NCBI RefSeq assembly: GCF_018873765.1
Contig: NC_057924.1
Span: forward strand, 806,001-870,000
Reading direction: 5' to 3'
Length of the DNA: 64,000 nucleotides
Source of the DNA: Telopea speciosissima
Lineage: Eukaryota > Streptophyta > Magnoliopsida > Proteales > Proteaceae
Below the pieces are notes generated by a model, which was not told where the DNA came from, did not search any database, and was given only the letters and a program-made list of their open reading frames with translations. Below, one piece after another: positions 14,301 to 25,191 of the stretch (position 1 is its first letter; each line of letters starts with the position of its first letter). The position numbers were made by a program, and so were the translations under genes.

Positions 14301-17300
14301 TGTCAACATTAGCAAAGGCAGCTTTTGAGTTACTGAAATGGAGGATTTTCCCTGAACCCCATCTCCAAAAAGTTGTAGCAGTTATCCTTTCTTCAGCCAA
14401 TGATCCCAACTGGAGAACTAGATCTGCAACTCTGACATATTTACGAACTTTCATGTATAGGTATGGTACTTTATTGGGATTTTCACCTGATTACTTGGCA
14501 GATTTCTCTAACCATTGCAGCTTTATTTCCCAGAATTTATCTTTTTTTCCTCTGTTAAAGTAGTGTTGCATAACTGCATTTATTCAGAATAAAGTTTCAG
14601 GCATAGGACAGCAGCGTACACTATGTGAGGGCTTTTCAGTATTACTACTTAGTTTATATTGTTGGGATATGCCTGTATTTCTATTTAGCTGTTTTTCTCC
14701 ATCAATAAAATTAAGGATGGACATTCGTCATGCCAACTAACTACTTGGGGTGGCTGCATGGATCTTGTATTTCATGTTCCACAGGTTTGTAGTATCTAGA
14801 GACATAATGGACATTTTTAATTTGTAGTTTACCGGTAAACTAGACTAGATGATATTGTTCTTTTGACCCATTCCTGGAGAATTTTTCATGGATGATCTCT
14901 GTGCCATCCACATGTCGCGTGAACTAAGGTTGTGGAATTTGTATCTTTTTGTGACAGGCACACTTATAATTTGTCTAGTGAGGATAAGCGCCAAATTTGG
15001 AAAACTATTGAGAAGCTACTTGTAGACAACCAAGTTGAGGTAAGTTTCAGGATTGAATATTTAACTGATATGGTACTTGTGCAGTGCGACAAGGGATGGG
15101 GTTCTCTTTTGTTGGATTCTGTCTTTAATTCCAAACCAGCAGATTTTAGGTGTTTGCCTACGTCCTTCCTCCTAGGAGTCAATGGTTTTTGGATCCCTGT
15201 TGGGTTACCGGGTTCTTCCGTTAGAAAGACTATTGGTTTGTGTTTTTCATGTGGAGTACTAATTGAGTGTCTTCTAACCTTATAAATAGGACTTTGTTGT
15301 TTGTTACCATCCTTTTGGTGCCAGGGTAGTGATGGCCTTGTGATTTTGAGAGTTTGTTGGTGAATTTTTCTTTCTGATAAATAATAACTTTATTATAACA
15401 AAATACATGGTTGTATGAAATCCAAAGCAAGATAGACCCAAAACCACCAACAACAGAGAAAGAAAAGACAGAGCTGTATTTTGGAAATAGGATTTGACTA
15501 GTTTGTCAAAGAAAAAGAGTGGCCTGAATATAATCTGGAGTGTACCAATCCCTTGTGTCTAATAGTTCAAATATTCCATTTTCTGGCCTGGACTTCGAAT
15601 GGAATGAGAAGTTCACCAGTGAAGCAACTTTCTTTATGTGCCTAATGACATGTATGAACCTCCAATGGTTATCCTTGGAAGAGGATAACCAAGTGATTAC
15701 AGTCACTGAATCTCCTTCCAGCTTAATATTATAGAAGCCCTCTTGAAAGAGTTTTTTCTTTACTGGTTCCTTGCTGGATCAGGTGAGGGAGCATGCTGCT
15801 GGAGTGCTTGCAGGCTTAATGAAAGGTGGAGATGAAGACCTAGCCAGGGACTTCCGTGATAGAGCATTCATAGAGGCACTTTCCATTCAAAAGCGACGGA
15901 AAAGGTCGATTTCTTTGTTTCTGATGATTTCTGTCTTCATGTATCTATGTTTTCCTATATGTATGCATATGTGTAGACATTCTGGTCTGCTTCTGTACTA
16001 ACACTTCCAATACATACATATAGGCAAACATATAAATTGACAGCCACCTGTCTATGGTGCTAGAGTAACCTTTATATTGATGCTTTGGTAGTGATAGACA
16101 TAGATTAATACCGTAGTTGGCTGCCCAGATGGTGCTTGTCATATTGCGACACATGCATGTAAATGCAGTTCAACTGACTACCCCCATCTCAATCACTTGG
16201 GGTTGGGTCCAACAATTTTGTTCCTCCTTGAACTCTATTTAAGTTTGACTGTTCAAGCACTCGTGCCTTTTCTCACCATAACTCAATATTTTTGGATTTC
16301 CCATCTTCCTTTAACATCTCTATATGCATCATTTCCCTTGTTCGTGATTGCATTTTTGGTGGGCAGCTGGCTGAACACATGAATACTTTTACAACTCACC
16401 CACCTCTACGCCTTCATATCAGCCATACTTGTTTTTCTATGTCTGTTACCTGCACCCATCCATCTGGATCTGCCAAATGACTATTTTTAGGATGATGTTG
16501 GTGCATTTGTAGATGGCAAAATGCATTGATGTATTTAGTAACAGAATATTTCTTATGCATGCTTTCCTGGAAATGGGTTAGTCCACATATGTTTTGATAT
16601 TATTTTCTGTGAAATTGCAGAAATTTGAGCTCTGGTCAGTCCACAGCTTCTATACATGGTGCAGTCCTTGCTTTGGCGGCTTCTGTATTGTCTGTGCCTT
16701 ATGACATGCCCAGGTATACAATATATTGATATTCAATCAGTGAATGTCAAAAACCATTATCAGTTTCTCAATATAGAACATTATGCGCATGTGTATGTGT
16801 GCATGTTTGTGTGTCTCTGTGTACATGCGGGAGTCCTGCATCCATGTATGGTCTATAGTCTATACAAATGCTTAACTCTTGGATGGCCATGACATGACAA
16901 ATATACTGATAGAACGATCTTAACTGTGATAATATTTGATAGGCAGAACAACATTTTCAGGGAAGGTTTGCTGCTTAGTCTTTGGATCCATGTCAGCACT
17001 ATACCTAATTGTTTTATCATATTGTTTTCCCAAATGGCCTTTCCTCTGTGACTGGTGCTAAAATTCATGTTTTAAAATATAAGATGGAGAAAAAGGAGCA
17101 TTTCTTTCCATGTGGTGGGAGGTGTTTGAGCTGAAACTTGCTACATGAGGTGATGAGGTGGACAATAATTTGGCCATCACATCCATTTCCACTTTGAACA
17201 TAAAAGTGTATGGGCTCCTCAGAATGATGTCCACAGGTTGAAAGGTGTCTATGAGAGAAGGGCCTCTTGAATGGTACATGGGATAAGACCCAAACATATT

Positions 17301-17741
17301 AGGTTGACTAGTCTGTACATAAGAAAATAATTTGTTCAGTCATATAGGTTTCAAATGTCAGGATTAGACAAAGATCCCTTTATAGCTGATGCTCTGTGGA
17401 GTGCCATTGAATTAGTTTATTGTTTGCTACAGTTGGCTGCCTGATCATGTAACCTTGCTGGCCCGTTTTATTGGGGAACCATCACCTGTGAAGTCAACAG
17501 TTACGAAGGCAGTTGCAGAGTTCCGGAGAACCCATGCAGATACATGGAATTTTCAGAAAGATTTTTTTAGTGAAGAGCAACTTGAGGTATATAGACATTA
17601 ATTCCTTCCCTAACAGGCTAATCTTTATTCAATTGTTTTTCTTTCCCCTGATCCTTTCCTCTTTTTTACCCTCCTGTGGGGGATTGTCTGTACTGGCAGG
17701 TTTTGGCCGACACTTCCTCTTCATCTTCATATTTTGCTTGA
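2326..17741 (+). CDS. PA200: Proteasome activator subunit 4 (PA200/Blm10), C-terminal 1555 residues
   Basis: HEAT-repeat cap of the 20S proteasome, nuclear/cytosolic in the family. The 29 exons are 2326-2442, 2595-2662, 2757-2858, 2963-3179, 3432-3665, 3758-3885, 3972-4089, 4233-4451, 4532-4687, 4833-4909, 5005-5213, 5707-5923, 6009-6088, 6213-6330, 6426-6596, 7053-7221, 7315-7358, 7479-7521, 7598-7743, 10033-10127, 10284-11173, 12985-13266, 13364-13459, 14282-14460, 14958-15039, 15783-15904, 16621-16713, 17433-17586 and 17700-17741. They total 4668 nt in one frame. Recognised blocks include GSYPFSVDVPRNTRFLFSN, SNALLGMDANDPPKTLATMQ, NGAGDHVLRSLLGSLILYYP and RDRAFIEALSIQKRR. The C-terminus SSSSSYFA matches plant PA200; its Tyr-Phe-Ala end is the counterpart of the Blm10/PA200 Tyr-Tyr-Ala tail that docks on the 20S ring. 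Arabidopsis PA200 is about 1.8 kb of residues, so roughly 260-320 N-terminal residues lie left of the window. The frame looks intact. Introns 7744-10032 and 11174-12984 are expanded by repeats. An AATAAA lies at 17782-17787. Confidence 0.95.
6801..6830. repeat. G-rich homopolymer tract in a PA200 intron
   Basis: A run of 16 G (6805-6820) is flanked by further G triplets. It lies in the 6597-7052 intron. Length is likely unstable and may be uncertain in the assembly. Confidence 0.8.
9420..9720 (-). mobile_element. L1-type LINE 3' end with RNase H tail, in PA200 intron
   Basis: Read on the minus strand, the stretch ends an RNase H-like domain (residues such as ANNVTNNLASQGV, equivalent to the VADxLAxxGV end of plant LINE RNase H). 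It is followed by a TTCTTCTATTAAATTTC-type tail common at plant LINE 3' ends. It sits antisense in the 2.3 kb intron 7744-10032. The rest of that intron (7744-9419 and 9721-10032) looks like degraded repeat on the same strand, without a readable protein. Confidence 0.5.
11174..12984. other. Expanded PA200 intron, repeat-like, with a GA microsatellite
   Basis: The intron between the exons ending SHSSAQ and starting VREAIG is 1.8 kb long. It contains a T-run plus GGTAAATAGAGATTCTATTA-like text near 11230-11265, which resembles the degraded LINE tails seen elsewhere. It also has a purine-rich block (11610-11900) and a (GA)n run at about 11998-12019. I see no coding region in it. Confidence 0.5.
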
Positions 17742-18375
17742 TTGCATCACATCCGCCAAAAAAAAGAGAAATAATGGGAAAAATAAAGAGTGAAGTTCGT
17801 CTTGTATTAGTATCCTCATTTGTAGTAGTCTGTGGGATGACTTTTATTTATAATTTGTGTATTTACTGTGTATACTGTTATTTATATATAAATAGAAGGG
17901 GAAACGCCATGAAAAAGTTATTCTTCCCCGTGAGGTGTTTACTTTCTTGCCAAATGTTTTCTTAATGCCCCTTTTACCATAATAGGGTTCATCAGATCAT
18001 CAGATAAATCCCACAAGACGGATTCAGAATTGAATATGCCGGATCCTTTTCCCACAGTTTTTGTCAGTGGACTTTCCGAAGTAGCCAATTCTAGGGTTTT
18101 TGAGACCAGATCATTCAGTTTTTAGTTCTGAGAGTTGATTTGAAGGTTTTTCAGTTCGATTTTAACCGATCAAAATTGGCAGAGAACCAATTCCAATCAA
18201 AATTAGCAGGGATCGATTCCTTTGCTAGGAAGAGAGTTTCTTGTATTTTTCTTCGGGTTCAATAGACGAAAGCCAATAAAGTGGGTGAAGGATCAGAGTA
18301 GCAGACAGTTGACGTAGCCCAGAATATTTTGGCACTGTTGCTTCAGCTTTCTTCTGGCTTTTTATTAATTTCTGG
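17742..18375. other. PA200 3' flank
   Basis: Probably begins with the PA200 3' UTR: an AATAAA at 17782-17787 lies about 40 bases after the stop. Beyond it the sequence is AT-rich with GATTGGAATTGG-like degenerate repeat text (18100-18220). I see no gene. Confidence 0.5.
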
Positions 18376-18852
18376 AGAAGGAGCTTGTTTGTTTTGGCTG
18401 TGCTGATCGAAGAGAAGAAATGTGGGGTTGAGGTACAATTTTTTTGGGGGAGAGGGTTTCCTGAGCGAGCAGCGTAGAGGTGTGCACCGATGAGGTGAGC
18501 CAAAACGATATTGTATATTGGAGGAAAATAAGGTCATTTCATACGACAATGAGAGATAGATACAGAGTTGCAAAAGCATATCCTATCCTAGCGGCTCACA
18601 GAGACTTCTCCCCCTCCGCCAACCTGTTTTTCTCAATAGGAGAATGGGGTTAGACTAACAGAATTTCGCAAAGTGGTAAAACATAATTTTGAAAAGTCTA
18701 GACAATGGTAGAATGCATAGTAGTTGTTAAGAGTAAATTTATTGAATTTATCTGAAAGTTAAGAGACATGACTAATATAGACCATTTACTCTACCCAATT
18801 GTGGAAATAGAATCCAACTTTTGAACCATGGCCGCCAAACCCTTTACCACGT

Positions 18853-19261
18853 TTACAACACCATTGTCCATCTTGACGCAAAAACCTCATTTCTAAAATG
18901 AAACGATATCTTCAAAAAACCAGAAACTAAATGCCACGGCCAAACCCTCCTAACGGGAACCAGTAGCAGCTCCACCAGATCTTTGTTGATCCAAACCTCT
19001 ACAATTTTCCACCCCAAGGTAGGTGCTTGTTTAAGATCTCGGAGGATGCTCTGCACTTGTGCTTCCAATTGCTGACCTGCCACCATGTAACTTAATGTTA
19101 CCAAGGTAAAATGCCTTTTCATTCAAAATACCACAAGCCCATCTTGAAGTGTTCAAGAGAGGATTAGAAACTCTTGCACAAATTAAGATCGGATACTTCA
19201 AAGTGGGCAAAGAAAAGGAACACTTGGGAATGGGCATAAGGTTATCAGGAGCAGACAACAA
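18853..19261 (-). mobile_element. LINE RNase H remnant (duplication copy A)
   Basis: Minus-strand frames read SNPLLNTSRWACGILNE, then LEAQVQSILRDLKQAPTLGW, KIVEVWINKDLVELL and WPWHLV. This follows the plant LINE RNase H pattern GWAxxxxN...xxEAQxxLxxLKxAxxLGxKxxEVWxDxxxxVxLL...PWxL. The frame is broken. A homologous remnant lies at 30149-30600 in copy B, and a related one at 57.6-58.0 kb. Confidence 0.6.
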
Positions 19262-19943
19262 AGGAGAGCTAGAAAGAAATATTCACCGGTTAACATTCTT
19301 AATAACCAATAAAGGATTAGGTTTAATATTATCAGCAACAATCCTATTCCTATGGGGCCATAGATATAAAGTAATGGTCAACACACAAAAGAACCAATGA
19401 AGATGAGCTTGACACACAGAACTAGTTGCCAAAAATGAGATACTGAATGCAAGGAAATAGGAGCCCAATAATAATTCGGTTCTTAGACGGTGAGAATGAG
19501 TTTTTTTTTTATTTATTAACATGATAATACAAAATATATATCTTAAACTAAAGATAAAAAAGTTTGTACAATATTATTTGAGAGCATTATCTACTCTTGG
19601 TTAATAGATATATAATTCATCAACACATTGAGGGTCAGGATTAAAACATCTGTAGTATGGGCAAAGAGAACTGATTTTGAAGTCATGTTGGCCTTGAGGA
19701 AATGTGAGAATGAGTTATTCCCTTATTATTGTTAGGGAAAAATATCCCCTTGCTGTTTGCTAACATACACCCTCTTACAAGGGATTTTTTTTTTGGTTCC
19801 TTCTTTCTCCTCTCTTACAATTGGGGGTCCCCATTGTGGATTTTTTTTGATAGAGAAAACAAAACAGAATTATTAACAAATTCAAAAGACTTCAAAAGTT
19901 CTGAAATGTAATAAAATAAAGTATAATTCTCGCATGACCATCC

Positions 19944-20460
19944 TGTTGTGGTTTCGGTGTCTTGACTTCTGATGATGGACTGCTGTGTGGACTCGCTTTG
20001 GACTATTGCGAGGTACGGAGGGGGTTAGGGGGCGGTAGCTCCCGAGGAAATTTTTTTTAAAGACTATATGGGTATTTCGGTAAATTTCCTATATAGGGTT
20101 TCACTACAAATCTGTAGCGAGAGTTCTTTCTTTGTATTGAAAATCTGAGAGAGGTATGAGGAACAAGCGACTGTAACCCTATTCTCCATTGATAGTGAAA
20201 CAGGTCTCATCTCACCGTGGGCGTAGGCAACCTTGCCGAACCACGTAAATCTTTGTGCGCATTGTGTGATTGTGTTTGCGATTTCCATTCTTCTCTGCAT
20301 CGTGTTAGGTTTTACACATTCTTTGTTCCTTGCAATAACAAATCAACCAACCTTGCCGAACCACGTAAATCTTTGTGCGCATGGTGTGATTGTGTTTGCG
20401 ATTTCCATTCTTCTCTGCATCGTGTTAGGTTTTACACATCCTTTGTTCCTTGCAATAACA
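19944..20460 (+). mobile_element. Copia-like LTR fossil (solo or fragment)
   Basis: Starts TGTTGTGG and ends CAATAACA, the near-inverted TG...CA ends expected of an LTR. The 3' part has the look of plant Ty1/copia LTRs (CGTGGGCGTAGG, GCCGAACCACGTAAATC, TTTGTGCGCATTGTGTGATT). No primer-binding site or internal coding region follows, so only LTR sequence remains. It is absent from duplication copy B, so it probably inserted after the duplication. No clear target-site duplication was found. Confidence 0.45.
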
Positions 20461-20468
20461 AATCAACC
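20229..20468 (+). repeat. Two tandem 120-bp units at the LTR 3' end
   Basis: AACCTTGCCGAACCACGTAA recurs at a spacing of exactly 120 bases (20229 and 20349), and the units are nearly identical throughout. The array forms the 3' end of the Copia-like LTR. The high identity points to a recent duplication. Confidence 0.9.
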
Positions 20469-20469
20469 A

Positions 20470-20780
20470 CCTCTTTGACAATCCATCCATACTTCTATGT
20501 GTGTCCATTCCTATTCCTTTGCTCCCAGCAAGCCCTAATACAATTCCTGTTTGTTCTGATGCTTGAGAGTTCCCTACAAAACCGTTATTCATATATGCCA
20601 TCGAAAATAAAGAATTAAACAAAAACATAGACGCCCATCCTACAATTTCAGTCTTTGGATCATAGCTGCCATCACAAAACATTACACATGATATCCCATT
20701 TGATAACCTTTGATGGTCAAAGAGAGATAAGACAACATCACGATGTTGGCAACTAACTTGATAGGACAAATAAAGAGAAT
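20470..20780 (-). mobile_element. LINE RNase H remnant, N-terminal part
   Basis: Minus-strand translation gives CDGSYDPKTEIVGWASMFLF, the start of a plant LINE RNase H domain with its first catalytic Asp. RSMDGLSKR, further downstream, matches the SLDGL-type ending seen in the copy B insert near 31.9 kb. The Copia-like LTR lies immediately downstream. Confidence 0.55.
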
Positions 20781-21988
20781 ATTAAGATCCTTAACCCATC
20801 TATCAATTACCTTCACTAGCATTATCGGATTTGGCTCCACACGCTGGAAAGAGCATGGTATTGTGTGTCATCTATAGGAAATAAAATGAGATAGCAAGGA
20901 TAGAGACAATGAAATGTTTTTCAGACTTCAAAATGGAAGAACTTTGAACACATGATTCAAACAAATTTTCAAGGGTTTAAGAACTTAAATTCTCAGTCCT
21001 CAAACCTAAAAACCTAAAGGTCCAACTACTAAGATTATTTTAGAAAAATCACAAGATAAAAAGAGATGCCATTCAGTTTCACTTTCCTTCTTACAAAACA
21101 GCTATAGGAGTCGATATCCAAAAAGAAAATTAACTTAGTTTTAACACATTCTGCGCCTATCAAAACTTTCTATAAAAACACAAAAATTAGGATGAATTCT
21201 TAAATGCCAAACAAAATTCCAAAGTTTCTTAGAAGGCCTTTCGAGAACCAAGTTCCCTCGTTGAATTAACCACTTAACAACATATTTTGTAGAAAAAGTT
21301 ATAAATTAACAAATGGACAAAACCAAAAACTCTCCATAGGTGATGCGCATAATGAAATCCAAAGTATTGCATTTGCCACATTCATAGGAAACAAAGCATA
21401 AACTAAATTAGTATTCCAAGATCCATTGTGAATTAATTCACTAACACGCGAATAGAGAGGATTAACAGAGTTCACAGATGGAATTCTGAAATTATCTAGA
21501 TTTAGTCCCTATTGTGGAGTGGCCAGCAACACAGATCTAGACTTGTTCATGTCCAGCAACTCACAAAAACTGAATTCCTGGGGGAACCCAACACCTGATA
21601 TATTATTTGAAAGAGGAGGCATTAAATTGAAATCTTATATGTGAACTATACTTCCTTGAGGGATTGCCATATAAAGGCGACTCCATCTCCACCAGCCTAT
21701 GCCTATTCATTGCTTCACATAGATTAAAAGAAGTTGAGTTGCCTCCACCTCCCAAATTCTACTAAATGAAAATGGAGAGTAGCCCTTTTAGTACTCAACA
21801 TACACTTCCCCACCAAACAAGGGTTTATTATATTCAATATCAGATTAGTCCATTAGGCAAGAACCATTTAATTTCCCTAGGAAGCTCATTGGTATGCAGA
21901 AAGAAACACAGTTTAAATCTTTCAGTTTTAGGTACCATAGACCTAAGTTCAATTTCATCTTTAACTAATAAGCTAAAGAAAATCAACA

Positions 21989-23173
21989 TTACCACCTGTA
22001 AAATTCTTTACTCCTTTTAATGAGTTCTGTTGAACCATCCACTCTGTCTTCAACGTTGAGCATTGCGAGGCCCTCGATATAGGAACAAACTTCGAAGGAC
22101 ATGGGATAACCGGGAAGATACAAAGCTTTAACATCACCGGTCACTGGGTCAAATAAAGCTGGGCCGTTATGCTGCAGTAAAACTTGACCATTCTTGAAGC
22201 CCCACACCACAGTTTTATCTGTGTATCCATTAAGGTATTCAGGTATGACTGAGTCATTAAAGGAGAGGTGTTTGGTCCAAGTATTCTCCAATCCATCATT
22301 CACCCTCACCCATAATTCATGACGTTTCAGGTCAGATACATAACAATATATAGAAAGACGGCCTCCCAATGCAGTCAAGTGTGATCTTGTTGTAGCAATG
22401 TCAATGGGGGGCATTGGAATATCCTTGAACTTCTCATTTCCAACACTAAATATAACAATGGACTTCAAACGAGTCATAATCCAATGGGGACAACCTTCAA
22501 ACACCTGCCATTTTGACTCACTAAGAGCAAGAGGGTACTCAACTTCTCCAATGCTTCTCCAAGAACTTGTCCCCAATGTATATACAATGACTTTTGTACT
22601 TTTCGCTGCAAGATATGAAGATGCCAGCACCTTGAATTTACCAGAAATATGATCATAACCAAACCCTAAAACATGTATGTAGAGATTTTTATGGTTAATA
22701 AGTGCTGGCAATTGCTTGTAATCTCCTGTAGCAGGATTCCACAAATACACAATGTATCTGTCACGTGCCCAATGAGTGAAGCACAACAATCCATTACAAG
22801 AACCTAGCAATCGAATTGGGCATGCGGAGGTCGGATTCGGGAAAGGTAAATAGAGACGGATTGGGTAGCGAAATTCGCCAAGATCTACCATATATACATC
22901 ATTAGCAGTAGTTGCAATGACGATAGTAGTAGAGGCATCATCGTGGATTTCAATCTGTCGATTCAAGTTCATTTTCATGAAATTAGGGTTATGGAATCGT
23001 GAGTAGTCTCTGATTACGCACCTGAATCGTAAGAGAGTCTTCACAGGTAGACTCAATAAGATTTTATCTTTGATTTCATCTGGGAGATTGGACAATTCCT
23101 TTCTACCAGAAATCCTCTTCATCTCTTCTTCTTCTCTCATCAGTTTCTTCTTATCTTGTTCCTGTTTCTTCAT
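21989..23173 (-). CDS. F-box protein with F-box-associated domain, copy A (394 aa)
   Basis: Substrate-recognition subunit type of SCF ubiquitin ligases; the target is unknown. A basic, charged N-terminus (residues 1-25) leads into an F-box at about 27-68 (LSNLPDEIKDKILLSLPVKT, LRFRCVIRDY, FHNPNFMKM). An F-box-associated beta-propeller-like domain follows, with IRLLGSCNGLLC, YLWNPATGDYKQLP and GFGYDHISGKFKVLASSY. It is a single exon of normal family length. The start is the first Met after an upstream in-frame stop. A minus-strand AATAAA lies at 21824-21829, about 165 bases past the stop. The paralogue at 32354 is very similar. The usual CVSK/CVCK after the F-box is CVIR in both copies. Confidence 0.9.
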   Translation of the reverse strand: MKKQEQDKKKLMREEEEMKRISGRKELSNLPDEIKDKILLSLPVKTLLRFRCVIRDYSRFHNPNFMKMNLNRQIEIHDDASTTIVIATTANDVYMVDLGEFRYPIRLYLPFPNPTSACPIRLLGSCNGLLCFTHWARDRYIVYLWNPATGDYKQLPALINHKNLYIHVLGFGYDHISGKFKVLASSYLAAKSTKVIVYTLGTSSWRSIGEVEYPLALSESKWQVFEGCPHWIMTRLKSIVIFSVGNEKFKDIPMPPIDIATTRSHLTALGGRLSIYCYVSDLKRHELWVRVNDGLENTWTKHLSFNDSVIPEYLNGYTDKTVVWGFKNGQVLLQHNGPALFDPVTGDVKALYLPGYPMSFEVCSYIEGLAMLNVEDRVDGSTELIKRSKEFYRW

Positions 23174-23230
23174 CTTCTTTTTTGTCTTTTGTTTTCTCCG
23201 ATGGATGCTGATTGCGCTGCGCTAGAAAGT

Positions 23231-23455
23231 ACGGCTGAGTGAACCGTTCGCCATCATCCATCAACGCATGTTTAGATTCATTGAAATTATTCTTTTAATT
23301 TAGACGTTTCCTGACGGTTTCGCATCTAATCCCTAATTCGTTCTGAATTTTCCCAATTTGCTTGGAAATATTCAAAATCTCTCTTTATGAGCTTTTGAGG
23401 ACTTTATTAATTCTCCAAAGTTTCTGTTTATCTTCTTCTTCTTCTTCTTCTTTTT

Positions 23456-23487
<32 letters not shown>

Positions 23488-23490
23488 TTT

Positions 23491-23530
<40 letters not shown>

Positions 23531-24611
23531 CAGGTAGGGTGATTCAGCATCGATCAGTTTATTCTATTGTTTTTCTATAGGGCATTGTGAGGGGCACATG
23601 TCGGTAAGAACTAAAGAAGGTTAAAAATGTAGTTTTTTCCCCCGAAAAAGCATGTAGTTCAATATGCAGTATTTGCAACCTATCATCTTAGATAGACTTG
23701 CACCCTTAACAGCAAGAAAGGAGAAGCATCTCCACAGACAGCAAAAAATGGTTTCACAGGGGGGCTGGGCGGGGATGGGGTTGCAGGGAAGAGAAGGGTC
23801 AAGAACGAGTGGGAGGGAGGAGGTACATGGCAATGGTGATGTGGAGTTGTAGCGGAGGAAGAAGGGAGTGGTTACAGAAATGTTCACCGGAGGAGGGAGA
23901 AAAAGAACGAAAGATAGGATCAATAAAAAACTAAAAAATTAAAAGGTTAAATAAAAGAAAAAATTGAAAGAGAAGGATGTTAGGGGTAGTTTAGGATATT
24001 CATTTAGTTTTTTTTCTTATATGAGAAGTTGATAAATCTTTTCAACATTGTAACTTGTAAAGGTAAAACATAATTTACATCTATCAATTTTGCAAATATT
24101 TTTATTATCTAAGTACATCTACGCACTTTTTCCAATTTCTTTCTGGGTCTCTCCAATCTCCAACGATGATACGCTAGGGGATGGGGATTCCATTTTAAAC
24201 TGTCTTGGAGGTTACGATTCCGGATAATCTCCGCACTAGACCACTGCCTCGTTGCCGCGTGTTCTAAATAATGACGCAGAATCGCAGATTAGGCGGGAGA
24301 TAACACTGAGGATGAAACAGCAGAAATCAGGGGAATCTAACGTGAATATTCCGATTCAAAACACTAGAAATCGAAATCGCTCCCGGCCGATTTCCAATCC
24401 GATTCATGATTTTTTGAAACCCTGTTTAGTTTACTATACAAAGTACAAACCGGAGGTGGGGGAGGTGTTCCACCCGGGCTTTAAAAACCCGGATTTGGAT
24501 CATATTTTATAGATTGATCCAAGTTTGAAAGCTAGATCAGGAATAGATGAGTAAGAATGCATACATGGAGATGTGATGGTTTTAACAGTCTCTTGAACGC
24601 TAATAGTTAGT
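23231..24611. other. Intergenic, simple-sequence rich
   Basis: Contains (CTT)n at 23437-23451, (TTTC)n at about 23458-23487 and a T-run to 23530. Short open frames here (e.g. 24252-24512) have no recognisable domain and biased composition. I see no gene. Confidence 0.6.
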
Positions 24612-24962
24612 TAAGGGTGTCAATCAGTCAGCTCGGTCCGATTTTGGTCCGGTTGAATTGGTTTTAAAGTGAAAATGGGTGAATCTAAAACCAAACCAAT
24701 AAGGGAAAGCTCGATTTTAATCCAATTTGGATCCAGTTAATTATGTATATATATATGGGAAAAATTATGTGTTTTTTTATAATGATTTTTGGGGTGATAT
24801 TGGTTTCATCTCGGTTCTGTTCCAGTTTCCAATGTTCGGCTTGGTTTCAGTCAGTTTGGTGCGGTTCCATAATACCCCAAATCAAAGACTGTCCAATAAG
24901 GATTTGGTTTGGTTTGATTTCAATCAGTTTGACCGGTTTGGTTCAGGCTTTGACACCCCCTA
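24612..24962. mobile_element. hAT-like MITE, 351 bp
   Basis: Begins TAAGGGTGTCAATC and ends TTTGACACCCCCTA, forming imperfect terminal inverted repeats of the kind common in plant hAT elements. The interior is the low-complexity GGTTTGGTTTGATTTC type and has no coding region. A flanking 8-bp duplication is not convincing. The end motif is shared with the better preserved element at 54480-55176. Confidence 0.55.
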
Positions 24963-25191
24963 GTAATTATAGCCCACGTTTGGGCTGCTTTGGGGCATTC
25001 TGGTTTTTGTTGACAGATATAACTTTCAAAAGCTTTCTCTCCTCAAAGGGGGGGGGGGGGGTGTAGAGAAAATCAGATACAAAGATACCTTGTTCCTTTA
25101 TATCTGTAAAAAGCTGTAATTACTAATAAAAGCATTCACTGAAATTCAAATAGCCACACCTTTCTGCATAATCAGAAGTGCGAGTAGTTTG

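Larger units (their letters stand above)
18376..23230. repeat. Segmental duplication, copy A
   Basis: This block aligns by eye with 29905-33600. Shared landmarks run in the same order: GCTTGTTTGTTTTGGCTGTG (18383 and 29916), the GCATAGTAGTTGTTAAGAG stretch (18715 and 30079), LINE RNase H remnants, ATTGCCATATAAAGGCGACT (21664 and 31354) and the F-box gene. Copy A carries an extra ~0.75 kb (about 19740-20490, including a Copia-like LTR). Copy B instead has an extra ~0.7 kb (about 31545-32245). Confidence 0.85.

Noticed and set aside
17513-17965. 150-codon open frame
   Set aside because: Wrong frame over the second-last PA200 exon running into the intron and 3' flank; the true frame ends SSSSSYFA at 17741.
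23437-23530. CTT/TTTC/T run as a functional element
   Set aside because: Ordinary microsatellite and T-run; nothing beyond slippage is needed to explain it.
24252-24512. 86-codon open frame
   Set aside because: Lies in GATTCCGATTC-type repeat text next to a MITE; no domain.
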